A DNA stretch of 64,000 nt from Desmodesmus armatus (Eukaryota; Chlorophyta; Chlorophyceae; Sphaeropleales; Scenedesmaceae), in contig VIIQ02000189.1 of assembly GCA_007449985.2 (NCBI GenBank), positions 62,001 to 126,000 of the forward strand, in the 5' to 3' direction. Under the pieces are notes generated by a model. It saw nothing but the letters and a program-made list of their open reading frames with translations, was not told where the DNA came from and searched no databases. Within the stretch, counting starts at the first letter, position 1; each line of letters starts with the position of its first letter. Of the stretch, positions 35,539-48,500 are shown piece after piece. Made by a program: the position numbers and the translations under genes.

Positions 35539-38500
35539 ATGGAGGGCTCATACAGTATTCTTGACCACTTTCGGGAGGGGTCGGTCTTGCTTACTGGCTC
35601 GTCTGGCTACCTTGGGCAGCTTGTGCTGGAACGCTTGCTCCGGAGCACCAGCGTGCGCAAAATATATGTCTTACTCAGAAGCAAAAGGGGGGAGGACATT
35701 CACAGTCGCCTGAGGAAAATGCTGGAGAATTCGGTTGTGATGCACCTTCTGCGAGACAATGAGGTGCTGGGCAAGGTCGTGCCTGTGGCAGGCGACATGA
35801 CAGCACCCGGACTCGGTATCAGCATTACCGACCGCCACATGCTGCAGCTGGAGGTCCAGACTGTCATCCACTGTGCAGCAGACATCAGACTGGAGAACGG
35901 CATCCAGGAGCTGCTGCTGGCAAACTATGAGGTGAGGCATACTGCAGCTCCCGCCAACGTATGTGTCATAACACGTCCTTTCGACCCGTTTCAAGGACAG
36001 TAGCAACCTTCAGCAGGGCCGCTGACACCAGCAGAGTCACCCATGGTTCCACCTTGCCAGAAATAGCAGCAATGCCCCTCACCACAGCCATCAACCGTCC
36101 CAAATCCTGCACCACCGGCACCTGGCCTCCATTCACCACCCAACTTCATCCAGCAACTTCCCAAGCGTGCCTGTATCCCATAACACCCCTCACATCCCCA
36201 TCAACCTCCCCCACAACGTCCACCCACCCCATCACTGACCCCCCCCCCCCACACACACACACACACACATTCCCCCACCCCCCATGACTCACCCCTACTG
36301 CTGCAGGGCACCAAGCAGCTGCTGGACCTGGCGCGGTCCTTCAACAACCTTCAGGCCTTTGTGCACGTGAGCAGCGCCTACACCAACATGAACGCCAAGC
36401 CCGGCTCCTTGGTAGAAGAGTCCATCTACAGGCTGTCATACGGGGACCAGCTGGTCAACGATCACGACCTGGTGCAGGTGGGTACACAGTGTGAGGAGTG
36501 TCATGGCTTTACAGGATTTTAACCCAACAAGGAGGGATGTTTGGGTGCTCGGCAGAGACTTTCTTTCCTGTCAGTCAAGATTCATGTGTCTTCAGTCAGG
36601 GGCCCTAGCATCTGCGGCAAAACAGCGCAGCACCACAAGGGGTGCACAGCTTGCTGGCATGCCTGCCCGTCAATAGACTTTGGCAAGGAAGGCATGCTGG
36701 CCATGCAGCCACATGTGCAGTAACCGCAGGCTACACCCCTGTGCCCAACCCACATCAAAGACTTGGTCTCATGCAAGCTCTGCTGTCATTGCTGCCTTTC
36801 CCGCCAAAACCTGCAGGAGCTGCTGTCCATGCCAGCACACAACGCCAACCTGCGTGCTGAGGGCCTCCTGGCTCAGTGGAACTTCCCCAACAACTACACA
36901 CTCAGCAAGCACCTGGCAGAGTGAGTGTACCGTCTGAACGCTGACTTTCTGCTGCTTGATGATGCGCTTACGCCTGTGGTCTGTACGCCCTCGCTCTCTG
37001 CATGCTATGTTCCCCTGATGCATGCCCCTAGTCTGGATGAACGTCATCGGCACAGAGGATCCCCATATCTTATCCTGCCACACATCAAGTGCTGACGTCA
37101 AAATGCTTACAATCATGTCAAATCATCAGTCAACCGTTCAGATTCACGGTTGGTGTTGATAGCTTATGGGATGATGATGATTTGGAACTCAAACGCGCAA
37201 CCCTGCTGCTGTGTCTGCGCCCCTCAGGTACATGATGGCAGACTACCAGAAGAAGTACAGCCTCCCTGTGGCCATCGTGCGGCCCACACTCATCTCATCA
37301 GTCGCCCGTGACCCCTACCCAGGTAGGAGCAGGGAGCAGGCTTCAAGATAGTTTCAAGACTGGGACGTGTAGTCTGCATTGGTACAGTATCAGCACATGC
37401 CTGAAGTTGCATGCAGATTCTACACGGTATCCCCAACAGACAACATGCCTCTGACACTGAGTGGTTCTTCAGGAGGGTTCGTGAGGGGTTCACAGCAGAG
37501 GCTTGCATGGGCATCAGCCACACCACATGAATTGCGATACCGAGCGCACCCTGAAGCGGGTGTCAGCAACCGTCAGCACCGCCGTTCGAAACATCAAGGC
37601 TACAGCAACGCCGTTCGAAACATCATGTGTGTGGTTGCCGCCGCCCTGACTCCCTTCTCGCAGGTTACACTGGCAACTATGCTGGTCACGTGGGTGCGAC
37701 GCTGGCCTTCATGGCTGGACTCTTTGACTGCCCTGCTGCCAGCAACTACAAGGTAGGTGTGGGTGTGGTGAGGGGGCATGGTGCCACAGTGTGGGTGGTG
37801 TGATGTTATGCCAGTACACTGGCACAGGGTGCGGGTATGGCGTGGGTGGAAGCCAGGCAGGCCAGTGCAGTGGGTGTCAACTTACTGAAGGTTAGGGTGT
37901 AGCCAAGGGTCAGCTTGTAGCCACAAGTTAGGTTCTTGACTAAGGAGATTTCAGCACATTGCACGCGTAGCTTGCTCTGTGTTGGAACCCTCCCTGTCTG
38001 CCTGCCGCACAATGCATGCAACCAACATGTTTCAAAGTAAGTCAACAACAAGGGTCTCATGCGCTGTGCTGTGCTGTGCCCCTGCAGGCGAGCAACGTGT
38101 GGGACGTCATTCCCGCCGACGTGTGTGTCAACGTCATCCTGGCCGCAGCAGCAGCACTGGCAAGCAACGCAGCACGCGCCTGCGCTGCTGCCCCCCTGTA
38201 CAACGGCAAGACCGCCAAGCAGAGGCTGCGACAGCAGCAGGATGAGGCACGAGAGAAGCAGCGGGACCAGGTGCAGAGGGATCAGGGCCAGGAGCAACCC
38301 CTGCTGATCCTGCACTGTGGCAGCAGCACCACCTACCCACTGACCATCATGGAGAGCTGGAACTGGGGAGTGGAGGTGTATGGTGAGTCAGCATGTGTTG
38401 GGGCACTGAGGTGTATGGCGGGAATTGGGGTTTGAACCACAGCATGAGCTTGGGTGTGAATCGGGTTGTGGAGGTGTATGGTGAGTCAGCAATTGCTGGG

Positions 38501-39970
38501 CTTGCATGGTGCATGCATGCTTGAGGGGCTGTGTGCATGTGGTGGCTGCTGGCGCTGTGGATCTTGACAGGTTGCGGGGGTACTGTTCGCTGCGACTGGC
38601 TGGCAAAGTGCAAGCATACTTCACACCGGGTTTGCTGAAAATTTTAGCCTGAGTGCTCAACCCCCCCTGTGTGTGGATGTATGCGTCATCCTGCTGGTGT
38701 CCAACCTGGAACACTATTCATGCTTCGTTGAGAGCAGTGATTGACACTCCTGTTTGCGTGTGCGCTGCACTGCAGGTGCCTGGCCCATGGTGCCCAACCT
38801 CGTATGGGGCAAGTGTGCAGGGCCGCTGTACGCCAGCCACGAGCCCAACCCCACCCGCGCCGCCTACCACATCTGGCTCACAGGACTCAAGATCTGGCTG
38901 GCTGCCAAGCTGCTGACGTGAGTATGGGGCACCACTGCTTACATGCATTCAAGTAGTATTTCCACAAGTGCAGCATCCACTCAGTCGGCTAGTCATGCTT
39001 GTTCAGCTGCATAGTGGTCGGCTGAGCGTGGCAGTGCGGGATTGGCGCGTGCACCACCAACCAGACCTGTGCCGATGCTCCCAACTATAACCAGCGGGGC
39101 AAGATTACTGGGTGCATGCTTTCCTCGGGTCCAGCAAACGACGTGCAGGCATACATCCGTCCCTCCCTACCCTGCCCCCTCAAACACGGCTGGGTCTTCA
39201 TGCACTCCCTGTGCCAACACACCCAGCTGACTTGGTGTGTGTACTCCTGTCCTGCTGCTGTCCCTGTCCTGCGCACCCCTGCTATCCCTTCCTGCAGCTG
39301 GCTGAACAAGGAGCGCATCGCAAAGAAGCTCACGGTCGGCTTCGAGTCCTTCAAGGTCATCAACCAACCCAAGACCGACGTCAACCTGCGCTTCAGCACA
39401 GTCAACATGCAGCGCCTGGCAGCACTGCTCCACCCCACAGAGCAGGAGGAGTTCCTGCTGCTGTGGAGGCCACAAATTGGCGGGAAAACCAGCAGCAGCA
39501 GCGTCCTCACCGCCAAGGCAGCAGCAGTGCTTGCAGGCAAGGACACCAAGGCTCCAGGCTCTCCCATGGGCAGCACTGGCACAGCAGCAGCACTCATCCG
39601 TGCCACGGTGAAGTCCGTGAAGCGCTGCAGCGACGGAAGTGATGACTCATCCGCCTGCTCCGACACAGAGACCGTGCCTGACAGCGACTGTGGAGCCAGC
39701 GTGGCGAGTGTGGCAAGCAGCGGCGGACCCGCGGCCTGCGACGGTGCCGTGCTGTCTCCCGAGCAGCAGGAGGAGGTGCGCAAGATGCGTAGCATCCCCA
39801 TCGAGTGGCGCGCCTTCCACATCAACCTGGGCGCCTTCCTGTACTGCAACCTGTTCCAGATGCCGCTGCCTCCCGCTGTGATGCCGATTAGTAAGCCGGA
39901 GGTTTCCAGGTGGCTGCGGATCAAGAAGGAGGACCAGGTCATTCACCACAACTTCAAGCTGTATAAGTGA
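35539..39970 (+). CDS. Fatty acyl-CoA reductase (alcohol-forming)
   Basis: Eight exons (35539-35931, 36307-36477, 36817-36920, 37228-37322, 37664-37752, 38088-38382, 38776-38917, 39298-39970) join in phase to 653 residues. The N-terminal Rossmann domain shows SVLLTGSSGYLGQLVLERLL (NADPH-binding TGxxGxxG), VAGDM, VIHCAADIR, FVHVSSAYTN and NNYTLSKHLAE, whose Tyr215 and Lys219 are the catalytic Y-x3-K pair. Later come AIVRPTLI, GHVGATLAFMAG and DVIPADVCVNVIL, all typical of FARs. A FAR C-terminal ('male sterile') domain follows, rich in inserted low-complexity sequence (Gln/Arg near 410-450, Ser/Ala near 500-580). The enzyme reduces fatty acyl-CoA to fatty alcohol with NADPH, for wax esters or ether lipids. 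At 653 residues it is longer than the usual 490-550 because of the inserts. TGTAA lies at 40328-40332. No transmembrane helix is evident. Confidence 0.9.
38460..38492 (+). repeat. Intronic echo of FAR exon 6 3' end
   Basis: TGGAGGTGTATGGTGAGTCA at about 38467 repeats the exon 6 end and donor at 38371-38390; a weaker copy is at 38405-38420. The duplicated piece includes an intact GTGAGT donor. Confidence 0.7.
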
Positions 39971-42531
39971 AGCGACTGCTGAGCATCTCTCATGCGCTTG
40001 AGGGGTTGAGAGGCTTTGATGCAGCGTTTGGTAGGCTTGTTGTTATCATTTGCGGCATCAGCGATTGTTGTGCTGGCAGCGTTGGTCACTTGCGGTCAGC
40101 TCGCAAGGCCATTCACGGTTTATCTCTTGAGTCCCTCCCAGTTGCTGAGTGTTTGTGCTGAGTTGGCTGTGTCTCTGGTGTGTGGGTGTGTTCCAACCGC
40201 CGGGGTGATGCACACACACCATATCCTCAAGCACTGCGGCAGTGCTTTTACACAATACTTGTTGACTTGTTGACCACGGACATGTACAGGGATGCTTTAC
40301 AGCAGCCGGGTGGGGCTGTGCTGGGCATGTAAGCTCTGGTGCTGGCAGCTGGCCAGTTACGATTGTGGCTTGTCACAGTCAATGCCGATATGCACTGTGC
40401 AGCATTGTGGGATGCACATATGTATGCAGGCTGCAACTGCCTGACACTCGCCTGCATTTGAAAGCAATGCAGGGTGCAGCAGCCACGATGTTGTGTAGTA
40501 CTAAGTATATGTGAGCTGGGAATTTCCCGCGAGTTGTGTGATTAGGTATTCTGCCGCTGCGGCGCAAACACCACACAGTGGTGCTGTACCCAGCGAGAAA
40601 GATGCGTCCATGATGGGACGCGTGTGTGCTTTGAGCCGCAACGGTTGCGGCGGCCTGTCTCTCAGACTGCTTGCTGTCGGGGTTTGTGTGCATGCTGTTG
40701 GGGTTTGTACAGAAACAAGTCTCTTCCTCAGAAGGTGCACAGTTGTGGCACCCCTGTTGCCCTGGCAGAGCTTGGGGCCTGCATGCATGCTGCTCCTTGT
40801 TTCAGCCGTGCCGGCAACTGACATTTTACAGTGTCGACGTTGCCATGGTTTCAAACCTTCGGGTGTTTGAAGGGCTTGTCTCCAGGACAGCAGCCGGGTT
40901 GAACAGAGACCTCATGAGTGATCACTGACATTACAGCAGGCTCACAAACTGCTTGTCGGCAGGAACTCCTGACTGCTGACGCAACAGGGTTGCAGAGTCT
41001 GGGGTATGATAAAATAAGGCAATGGTTGCACTCATGTGGTGAGCATGGTGTGGTCATCACACCTCCCATCCAAGTATGCCTGCCCAGGGACTGTGCATTC
41101 GCTATGTGATCACATCAACTCATGAGTTGGCGCCAGAGTTGAGGGCGAGGTGTGTGCCTGACTGCAACAGTTGTCAAGACTTGGCTAGTCTGCACATAAA
41201 GGGAATTCAAAAGCGTCGTGCGACGTCATGAAGTCAAGCCTGGTGGTCTGGACAGCTGCTGAATACTGTGTGGCTGTCCTTACCTCAACTGACATGTGCT
41301 GACGGCGTTTTGTAACATGTTTCATAAGGTACGCAGGAAGGGTTGAGTTACTGCACATGATAGTGGTGGTGCTCCTGAGATTCACTGAATCTATTAGGAC
41401 AGGGTCTGTGTTTCACATCCAACTCGACAAGTGTCTTGATGGGATGCAAACCTTGTCTGGTGTCATGTTCAGGCCAGGTCACACTCTGAACAGACAGTCA
41501 GACAGTCACAGCTGATGCCCAACCCTAGCTTGCCCAGGTGCCTAAAAGGGTGCCGTTCTGCACAGGCATGATGATGCGCGCACACCGCAGGTCAGCATGG
41601 ACAGCACAGTACCACATCACACCCTACAAACATCCTTCCACACAGGGTTCACGTGCAAGGACTCAGTTACACGGAGGCCACAACCAGTACTGACCACCAA
41701 GATAGGTGCCTCCTGTACACTCTCAAACAGTGACAACGCCTGTGCACAGCTGAAACAGGGAGGAGGGGCTATGTGGCAGCCCTCCACAAAGCAACAGCCT
41801 GGCCTACTGATACATGTGTAGCTGCACGGACGTGATGTACGCCCATTGCAAGGGTACAACAGGGGAGGATGGGGCAAAGGGGTCCCCCTCAAACCTGTAC
41901 CCAGTGTTTACCCCAAAAGCCCTGCGCAACCAAAAACACCCCATCCTTGGTGCCAACCTTGGTGAGTCAAACCCGCAAGCAAAGTGTGTGGCAGCTAGGC
42001 CTAAGGCACACCTGTGTGTTGACGAAAAAGGTGACACAGGCAGCACCCCAACCTACCAGAGGAGGTATGTGCAGGTGTGGCAGGCCCCGCCCCGCCCCGA
42101 TGCCACCAGGCACCCCGTCAGAACAGTGCTGGGCTGCAGCAGGCGAAGAACCCCTGCTGCAGCAGTCAAGTCAGTCAGCGAACGACGCCGTCGCTCAGTC
42201 AAAAGGGGGGTACGTAAAGACAAGTAAGCGCGTCAACCCCCACCCCACGTGGGGCATCTGCCACGCGTCCATGGACGGCACAGCTGCTGCTCCAGCACAA
42301 CACACCCTTTGCAGCGCTACGCAGGTCTAGCCGCAGGACCAGGACCCCTTCGGCATAAAAACGCCGCAGCTGCGCCTGCCTGTCAACAGTCCCAGCTGCA
42401 GCCGCCACCAACGCACGAGAACCCCGCAGCTGCACTAGGGCACCTGCTGTCCACAGCCCCAGCTGCAGGGGCCAGCACACCACCGACGCAGCAGCAGCAG
42501 CAGCAGCGTCAAGTCAACCATCACCCTCCAG
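39971..42531. other. Convergent intergenic region between FAR and SIN3
   Basis: Both neighbours end toward this stretch, so it contains two 3'UTRs. The frames in it (for example 41869-42330) lack domains and splice support. I saw no RNA gene or strong repeat. Confidence 0.45.
40328..40332 (+). terminator. TGTAA polyadenylation signal of the FAR gene
   Basis: TGTAA about 358 bp after the FAR stop codon, in sense orientation. Confidence 0.45.
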
Positions 42532-45500
42532 TCAAGCTGCTGGGCCATCCACCTGCATCGCATCTTCCTGCACTGGTGCTGCTGCCACCGCTTCTGCTGC
42601 CGCAGCCGCCGCCGGCGGTGCTGCTGCCGCCACTGCTGCCACATCCTCCGCCTCTGCCTCAGCAGCTGCTGCTGGCTCCTCCGGCTCCGCCGCTGCTGCT
42701 GCCGCCGCTGCTGTTGCCGCTGCCTGCGCCTTTGCTGCCGCTGCTGCCGCCTCCTCCTGCAGCTGCTTGATGGTCGCAGAGCGCTGCTCAAACCAGCGCC
42801 GCCAGCGCGAGTCGCGCTTGGTCTCGGCTGTGCGGCTGTTCTCCGCTTCTGCACGTGGGGCCTTGCCGGCTGGCCGCTGCAGCCTGTACATGACGTCCTC
42901 AGTGTCCAATACGTACGACACCTGCAGCGGCAACAGCAGCAGGGCGCAAACATTCACGACAATGACATCAGTAATCAACAGCAAACACTTGCGCAGACAG
43001 CGCTCCGGCCAGGAATGCACCCTACTGCCACGCAAGAAGAAAACAAAAACGGTATACACCTTTGAAGGACTGCTTTACTGCTGCAGTCAACCCCGGGATC
43101 CCTGTCATCTCCACGTCCTTGGCCAATGAACATTTTGCACCACCAGCCCTTTTCCCCTGCAGCACCCAGCCCCCGCATCCCTACCTTGGAGTTGCTGCAC
43201 GCCACCTTGCATTCGAGGCCGTTGTTGATGGCCACCTGCGCAAAGGTGTCCAGCAGGCTGGTGTCCTCGTCAGCGGGGGTGCCTCTGCTGCGCCCCACGT
43301 TGCGGCACAGGAACAGCCGGTCCTTGCACACACCAGCAGGGGTGCCCATCAGCTGCCTGCACAGCGGCAAGGGGGAGACACATCGGGAGCCGCCAGGGGA
43401 GCAACAGCAGTGGCAGTGCAGTGAGCAGGAGCGACGTTGTTCACAAAGAGGGGCAGCACCTTAGACTGCACGCTCATGTGTGCAGTGCACCATACTGACG
43501 TTCATCATGACTGTCATGCTGAAGCAGTACATGGAAGCATTGGAAGGTGCTCCAACACCAGTGTCAGCACCCAAGCATGCGCCCACATGTAACAGCACAT
43601 GCGCGTACCTGAGGTACTCCTGGAAGCCTGACTCCAGCCCCAGCGGCTGCGGCTCACTCTTGTCAGGGTCCAGCAGCTGCAGCTGCAGCTGACCACCCTC
43701 GTCAGCAGCCTGGGGCTCACGCTCTGCAGGGGGACAGACACGAGCAGCCAGGGAGCAAACAGACGGACAGGGGTGAACAACATGATGCAGCATGGGGGAC
43801 AACCAGTTTGTTTCGACTCTTGTTGAAACCTCGACTAACAAAGGCACCTCAATGTCACACGTGCCACAGCTCCCACCCATCCAAGTCCTCGACAAATCCG
43901 AGGGTCTGTGCACCAGACTTGGAAGCCGAAAAAGCACCTGCGCAACGACACCAAACCATGCCTTGCTATCCTATGCCTTGCTGCCCAGCCTTAGGAGCCC
44001 TGTTCATGGAAGGACCCAAGTGCTTTCATGCATTTGCAACTGCGTAGCATTCATGCACCTGAACAGCATTCATGCATCTGCATGTGCGTAGCAACACACC
44101 TGCTGCTGGCTTGCTGGCTGGGCCGTCAGGGTCTGGCTTGACGTTGGTGAGGTGTGGCAGGCTGTCAGTGCCGTCCTCGGTGCCGCTGGTGATGCCCTCC
44201 ACAAAGGCAAACCTGCAGCACGACAGCACCAGCAAGCTTCAGGCACCAACACTCACACAGCCCACTCACAGCCTAGCAGCCACCCTGAACCAGTGCAGTA
44301 AGGCAACGCCCATCTCACATGCCGGTGAGCCATGTGCGGGTCTTCAAGCAGGGAAACTCGCCTCACTGATACAAACTGTGCATGCATCAACCCGCACAGT
44401 GACAACACTTGGCTCTGCCGCGCCTTGCATGCGGCTCAATTCTGAAACCAAGGCCCAGCCCCAGAAGCCCCCTCGCAAACCCCCTCACCTGTAGACAGCC
44501 TCATCGTGCATGAGGAGATTGGCGTTGGCACGGTACACCTCGTCTGCCACGGCCATGTTGCGCGCAGCCTCATACTTGTGCAACTCGATCAGCCGCATCG
44601 TGGTCTCGTCAGCAACCATCGTCTGCAGGGGGCGCAGGAGTAGGTGGAGGAGCAGGAGATGGAGGCAGCACAGCAGGAGCATCTCAGTACCATGGAGCAC
44701 TGTGCAAAGAACACCGCTGCTGCCAAAGTGGCAATCAATACAGGAATGCAGAACCCACAGAACGCTGGGGAACGTCACTGTCGCGTGCAACATCAAAACC
44801 CACTATGTTTTGCTGCGGCATCTGCGGCATCTACCCAACAAAGTGAATGATGCTAGTGTCTGCAACCGCACAAAGCAGTACCCATAGCAGTACGATTGGC
44901 ACGCTGCAGCCAGTTTGTATACACATGTGGGAGAGTATGCTCACCGCCATGTGCTTGATGAACTTCTGTATGAGCTTGTCCAGGGTGAAGAGCACGTAGC
45001 TGTTTGTGCCCAGCAGGGCGCGGCAGCTGTCCTCAAAGGTGCTGCTGTCCATGTGGCCGTCCAGCACCTGCCGCAGCATCGACATGAACTCACGGTGCAG
45101 CCGGGCAGCCTCCTCCGCACGCGCAGCAGCCTCCTGCAGGGATTGGCGGGGGGGGGGGGCACAGAGGCAGAGGTCAATTGGGTGAGTTGGGATGGCAAGA
45201 TGGGGGTGTGATGATTGGGGGGCGGGGACAGGGACTTGGGCGAGAGATGCAGGCGTGTGGGACGGAGGCAGGGGGGAGGGGCCAGGCAGTCAGATAGCGC
45301 ACCCCGCACGTACAGTAGTAGGCACACACGTTATAACAAGCCCGCTGCATTGGATCCCAGCACTCCCAAAGCACCCACCTGCGGGTCAGGCTCCTTGCGG
45401 TGCTCGTCACCGGTCTGCCTGAACTGCGGCTGGTTCTTGTCGCGGGCGCAGCGCTGCGCGGCCGCCAGGCGGTCGTACACATGGCGGTGCAGCCTGAAGA

Positions 45501-48500
45501 ACATGTAGTGGTTGTCGTTGCCGTACAGCACATGCTGCTTGCGCCAGTCGCTGCCGAGAGGCGCCTCAGCGTCCAACGTAGCAGCGGCAGCAGCCAGCAG
45601 TGCGTTGGGCCGCGTGTGCAGCGGCCTGCAGTTGCTGTAGTCCCCAGCAGACTCCCCGTCGTCCTGCTGCCGCTCCTCGCTGCCGGGCCGGCTGCGCTTG
45701 GCGCTCTTGGACTTCCCACGGCCCTCGCCGTCGTTCTCTGGCTCGGACATGTCCTCTGCGCCTGCGGCCAGCAGCGCTGCCAGGGCGTCGCCCTTGTCGT
45801 CCGCAGCGCCGTCGCGTTCGGGGGTGGCACCGGGCTCTGGGGTCACGCCTGCTGCATCTGTGTTGATGCCGCTCTCTGCGCCCTCGTCGCGCTTGCGGCC
45901 TGCAGGAAAGCACGGCATCACACACGCTTTTTGAGACCAGCCTGTAAACATTACGACTGGTCATGATGACATGTACCTGCTGGATGCAACTAACGTGTCA
46001 ACACAGACACCACAGATCGACCGGGTGGGTCAGGCCACAGCATCACATGCAGGGAATGCCAGCGAGTGCTGAAGCTGACAGCAGCAAACCAGCCGCCGAC
46101 CGCCCGCTAAATCACTACACGCTCAAAATGACACGACACGACTGACACAAACAAACAAGAGGAGGGCGCCCGCTCACCCTTGGGCTCCTCTGGCTCTTCG
46201 CTGCTGCTGCTCTGCTTCTCCATGTGCTCCTCAGCTTCCAGCTGCTGCATCTCCATCTTGGTGTGCAGGGGGGCATACTGGCGCTGGTCGCGGCCAAAGA
46301 AGGGCTCCACAAACTTATGCCAGAAGGCCAGCACGGATGAACGGGCCTCGCCTGCACATGCAGCAGCACAGCACATGCAGCAGCACAGCACAACACACTC
46401 AGATCTTGCAAGTGCAGCCCACACGCTCGCGCTGCAGAGCATGCGCCAAACCATTGAAAGCACCCCCTCCCATGCATATACTGACGGCTTGAAGCACACC
46501 ATATCAACTGGACAGTGCACAACAGGTGCCGGGCTATCAAGGGTGAAGCACCAGACTCAGCCGAGCATGCTGCCATGTCCTGCTGTGCAGATGCTGTTGC
46601 CGTCTGTTCGCAAACACAACTGCTAGTGGACTGCTATAGCAACTGCACACCAGGACCTCACCAACATGTTCACTGATGCCTGCCCAGTCATCACGCAGTA
46701 GGCAGCAGCGTATCAAAGCTCACCTGTCAGCTGCTCCTCGATGCCGTACACCACAGCCTGGTAAACATCCTCAAACACGTTACTGCGGAGACAGCAGAAG
46801 AGACAAAAGTGCACAGGAAACACACATCAGCAAAAATACACCTTTGGGTAAAAACATCCTGCAAAACACACATGCACGCGCACAAATTGGACAGCCTTGA
46901 ACTGGTCAGCACCCACAGTCAAGCTGGCAGATCCACATGGGTTACTGCTGCAACATGCGCAGCATGGCACCAAAAAGCAGCAACAGCTTTCAGTCAACAC
47001 AAGCACAAAAGTAGTTGCTGCATGCTTGCTTCTGCACGACTCACTGTGAGTTGTAGTCATATACCAGGTCTGGCTGCAGCACCACGCATGTGGGGCTGGC
47101 ACCAGTCACCAGCGCATGCAGCTGCCTGTCATCAAGCTTGCGGCGCTCAGCAGCATCCTTGATCTGCACACAACAGCAATTGGCACACTCAGAAAAAGCC
47201 TGCCTCAACAGCGCTGCAGCTATGCACTGGGCACAGTGCATCACAAGTCTGGTCAGATGTGCTGACATGATGTGCAAGCACAGACGCTGCCGTCCTGAAC
47301 GTGCCAGTCCTCTCGCAGGACAGAGAGTGGGCGAGTGTGCAACATCGAAGGTCAACACAAGCTGAAGGGTGTGATAGGTAAGCATGCAGGACTGCAAATC
47401 CTCACAAGATGACACTTGAGGCTGCCAAAGGGGGACAAGGCAGGGATGCATGGGTATGCTGGCATGCAGAGTGCACATGGAGCCTCAGCCCAGCAGGAAT
47501 CGCCACAGCCCCATACGGCAAACTGTGTCCCTCATCCTGTTGTGTCCCCTCATCACAACTACACCCAGCACACCCACCTCCTGCAGCATGGCCTTGGGCA
47601 TGAGACTCTTCTTGTCGCTTTGCTTGAAGTAGAAGCTGCGGTGGTCCAGGGACTTGTGGTAGTTCTGCTCAAACACCTTGCGCCAAAGCTTGTTCATCTC
47701 CTCACGCACCTGCAGCAGCAGTGAAGAAACATAGCCAAACACAACAGACACCCACATCAGCAAGAGGTTTGACTGTGTACCACTTGGTTGGCACGCAAGC
47801 TTGATGGTACTTGAGGAGCGCGCCAAACGTCCCCGACGCCGCCAAAAAGCAATCATGGCCCACAGCGCTATCACATTACATATGCGAGCTGACTGAGACG
47901 GTCTGCAGATTGCACTTTGCACTGCTGGCTGACGGCCTTTTTGGCTTCTTGTTGCTGCACAGCCACCCAATGTCATAGGGTCGGATGTGATTAGCCATGC
48001 AAGTGGCAGACTGCTGCATCATCCAGGAATGCGACCCGCAACCTGCGAAGGGAAGCACAGCCGGCCCCAGCGGCAGAGACCTGGTGTGCACAGCACCCCA
48101 CCCGCTGCTCCATATATATGCAAGGAAGACCTGGACATACCCGCATGCCCAATGATTACTTGCGGCCACCATAAGGGCTCCCCTGGGCCCCACTCTCGCA
48201 CTCACATACCCCATGACATACCCACACGCCCACAACAACCACCAAGTAGCAGCCGTCCAGCCGACAGCACCAATCCACACCCACCTTGAGCCACTCGGCC
48301 TCCTTCTGCTCCAGCCTGATGATGATCACGGGGATGGCCACTGCTGGGTTCTTGCGCAGCAGCTCAATCAGTTGGGCACCCTGCAGGTCAAGCGGGTCAT
48401 GGACAGCACCACAGGACACAGCACATCAGAAACACAGCCACACATTCCCCCAAGGGAGTGAAGGACAGCATACAGCTGACAGAACAGCTCTCAACAACAC

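Noticed and set aside
39085..39942. 285-residue minus-strand open frame
   Set aside because: Antisense of the last FAR exon, which has the matching splice phase and family motifs on the plus strand.
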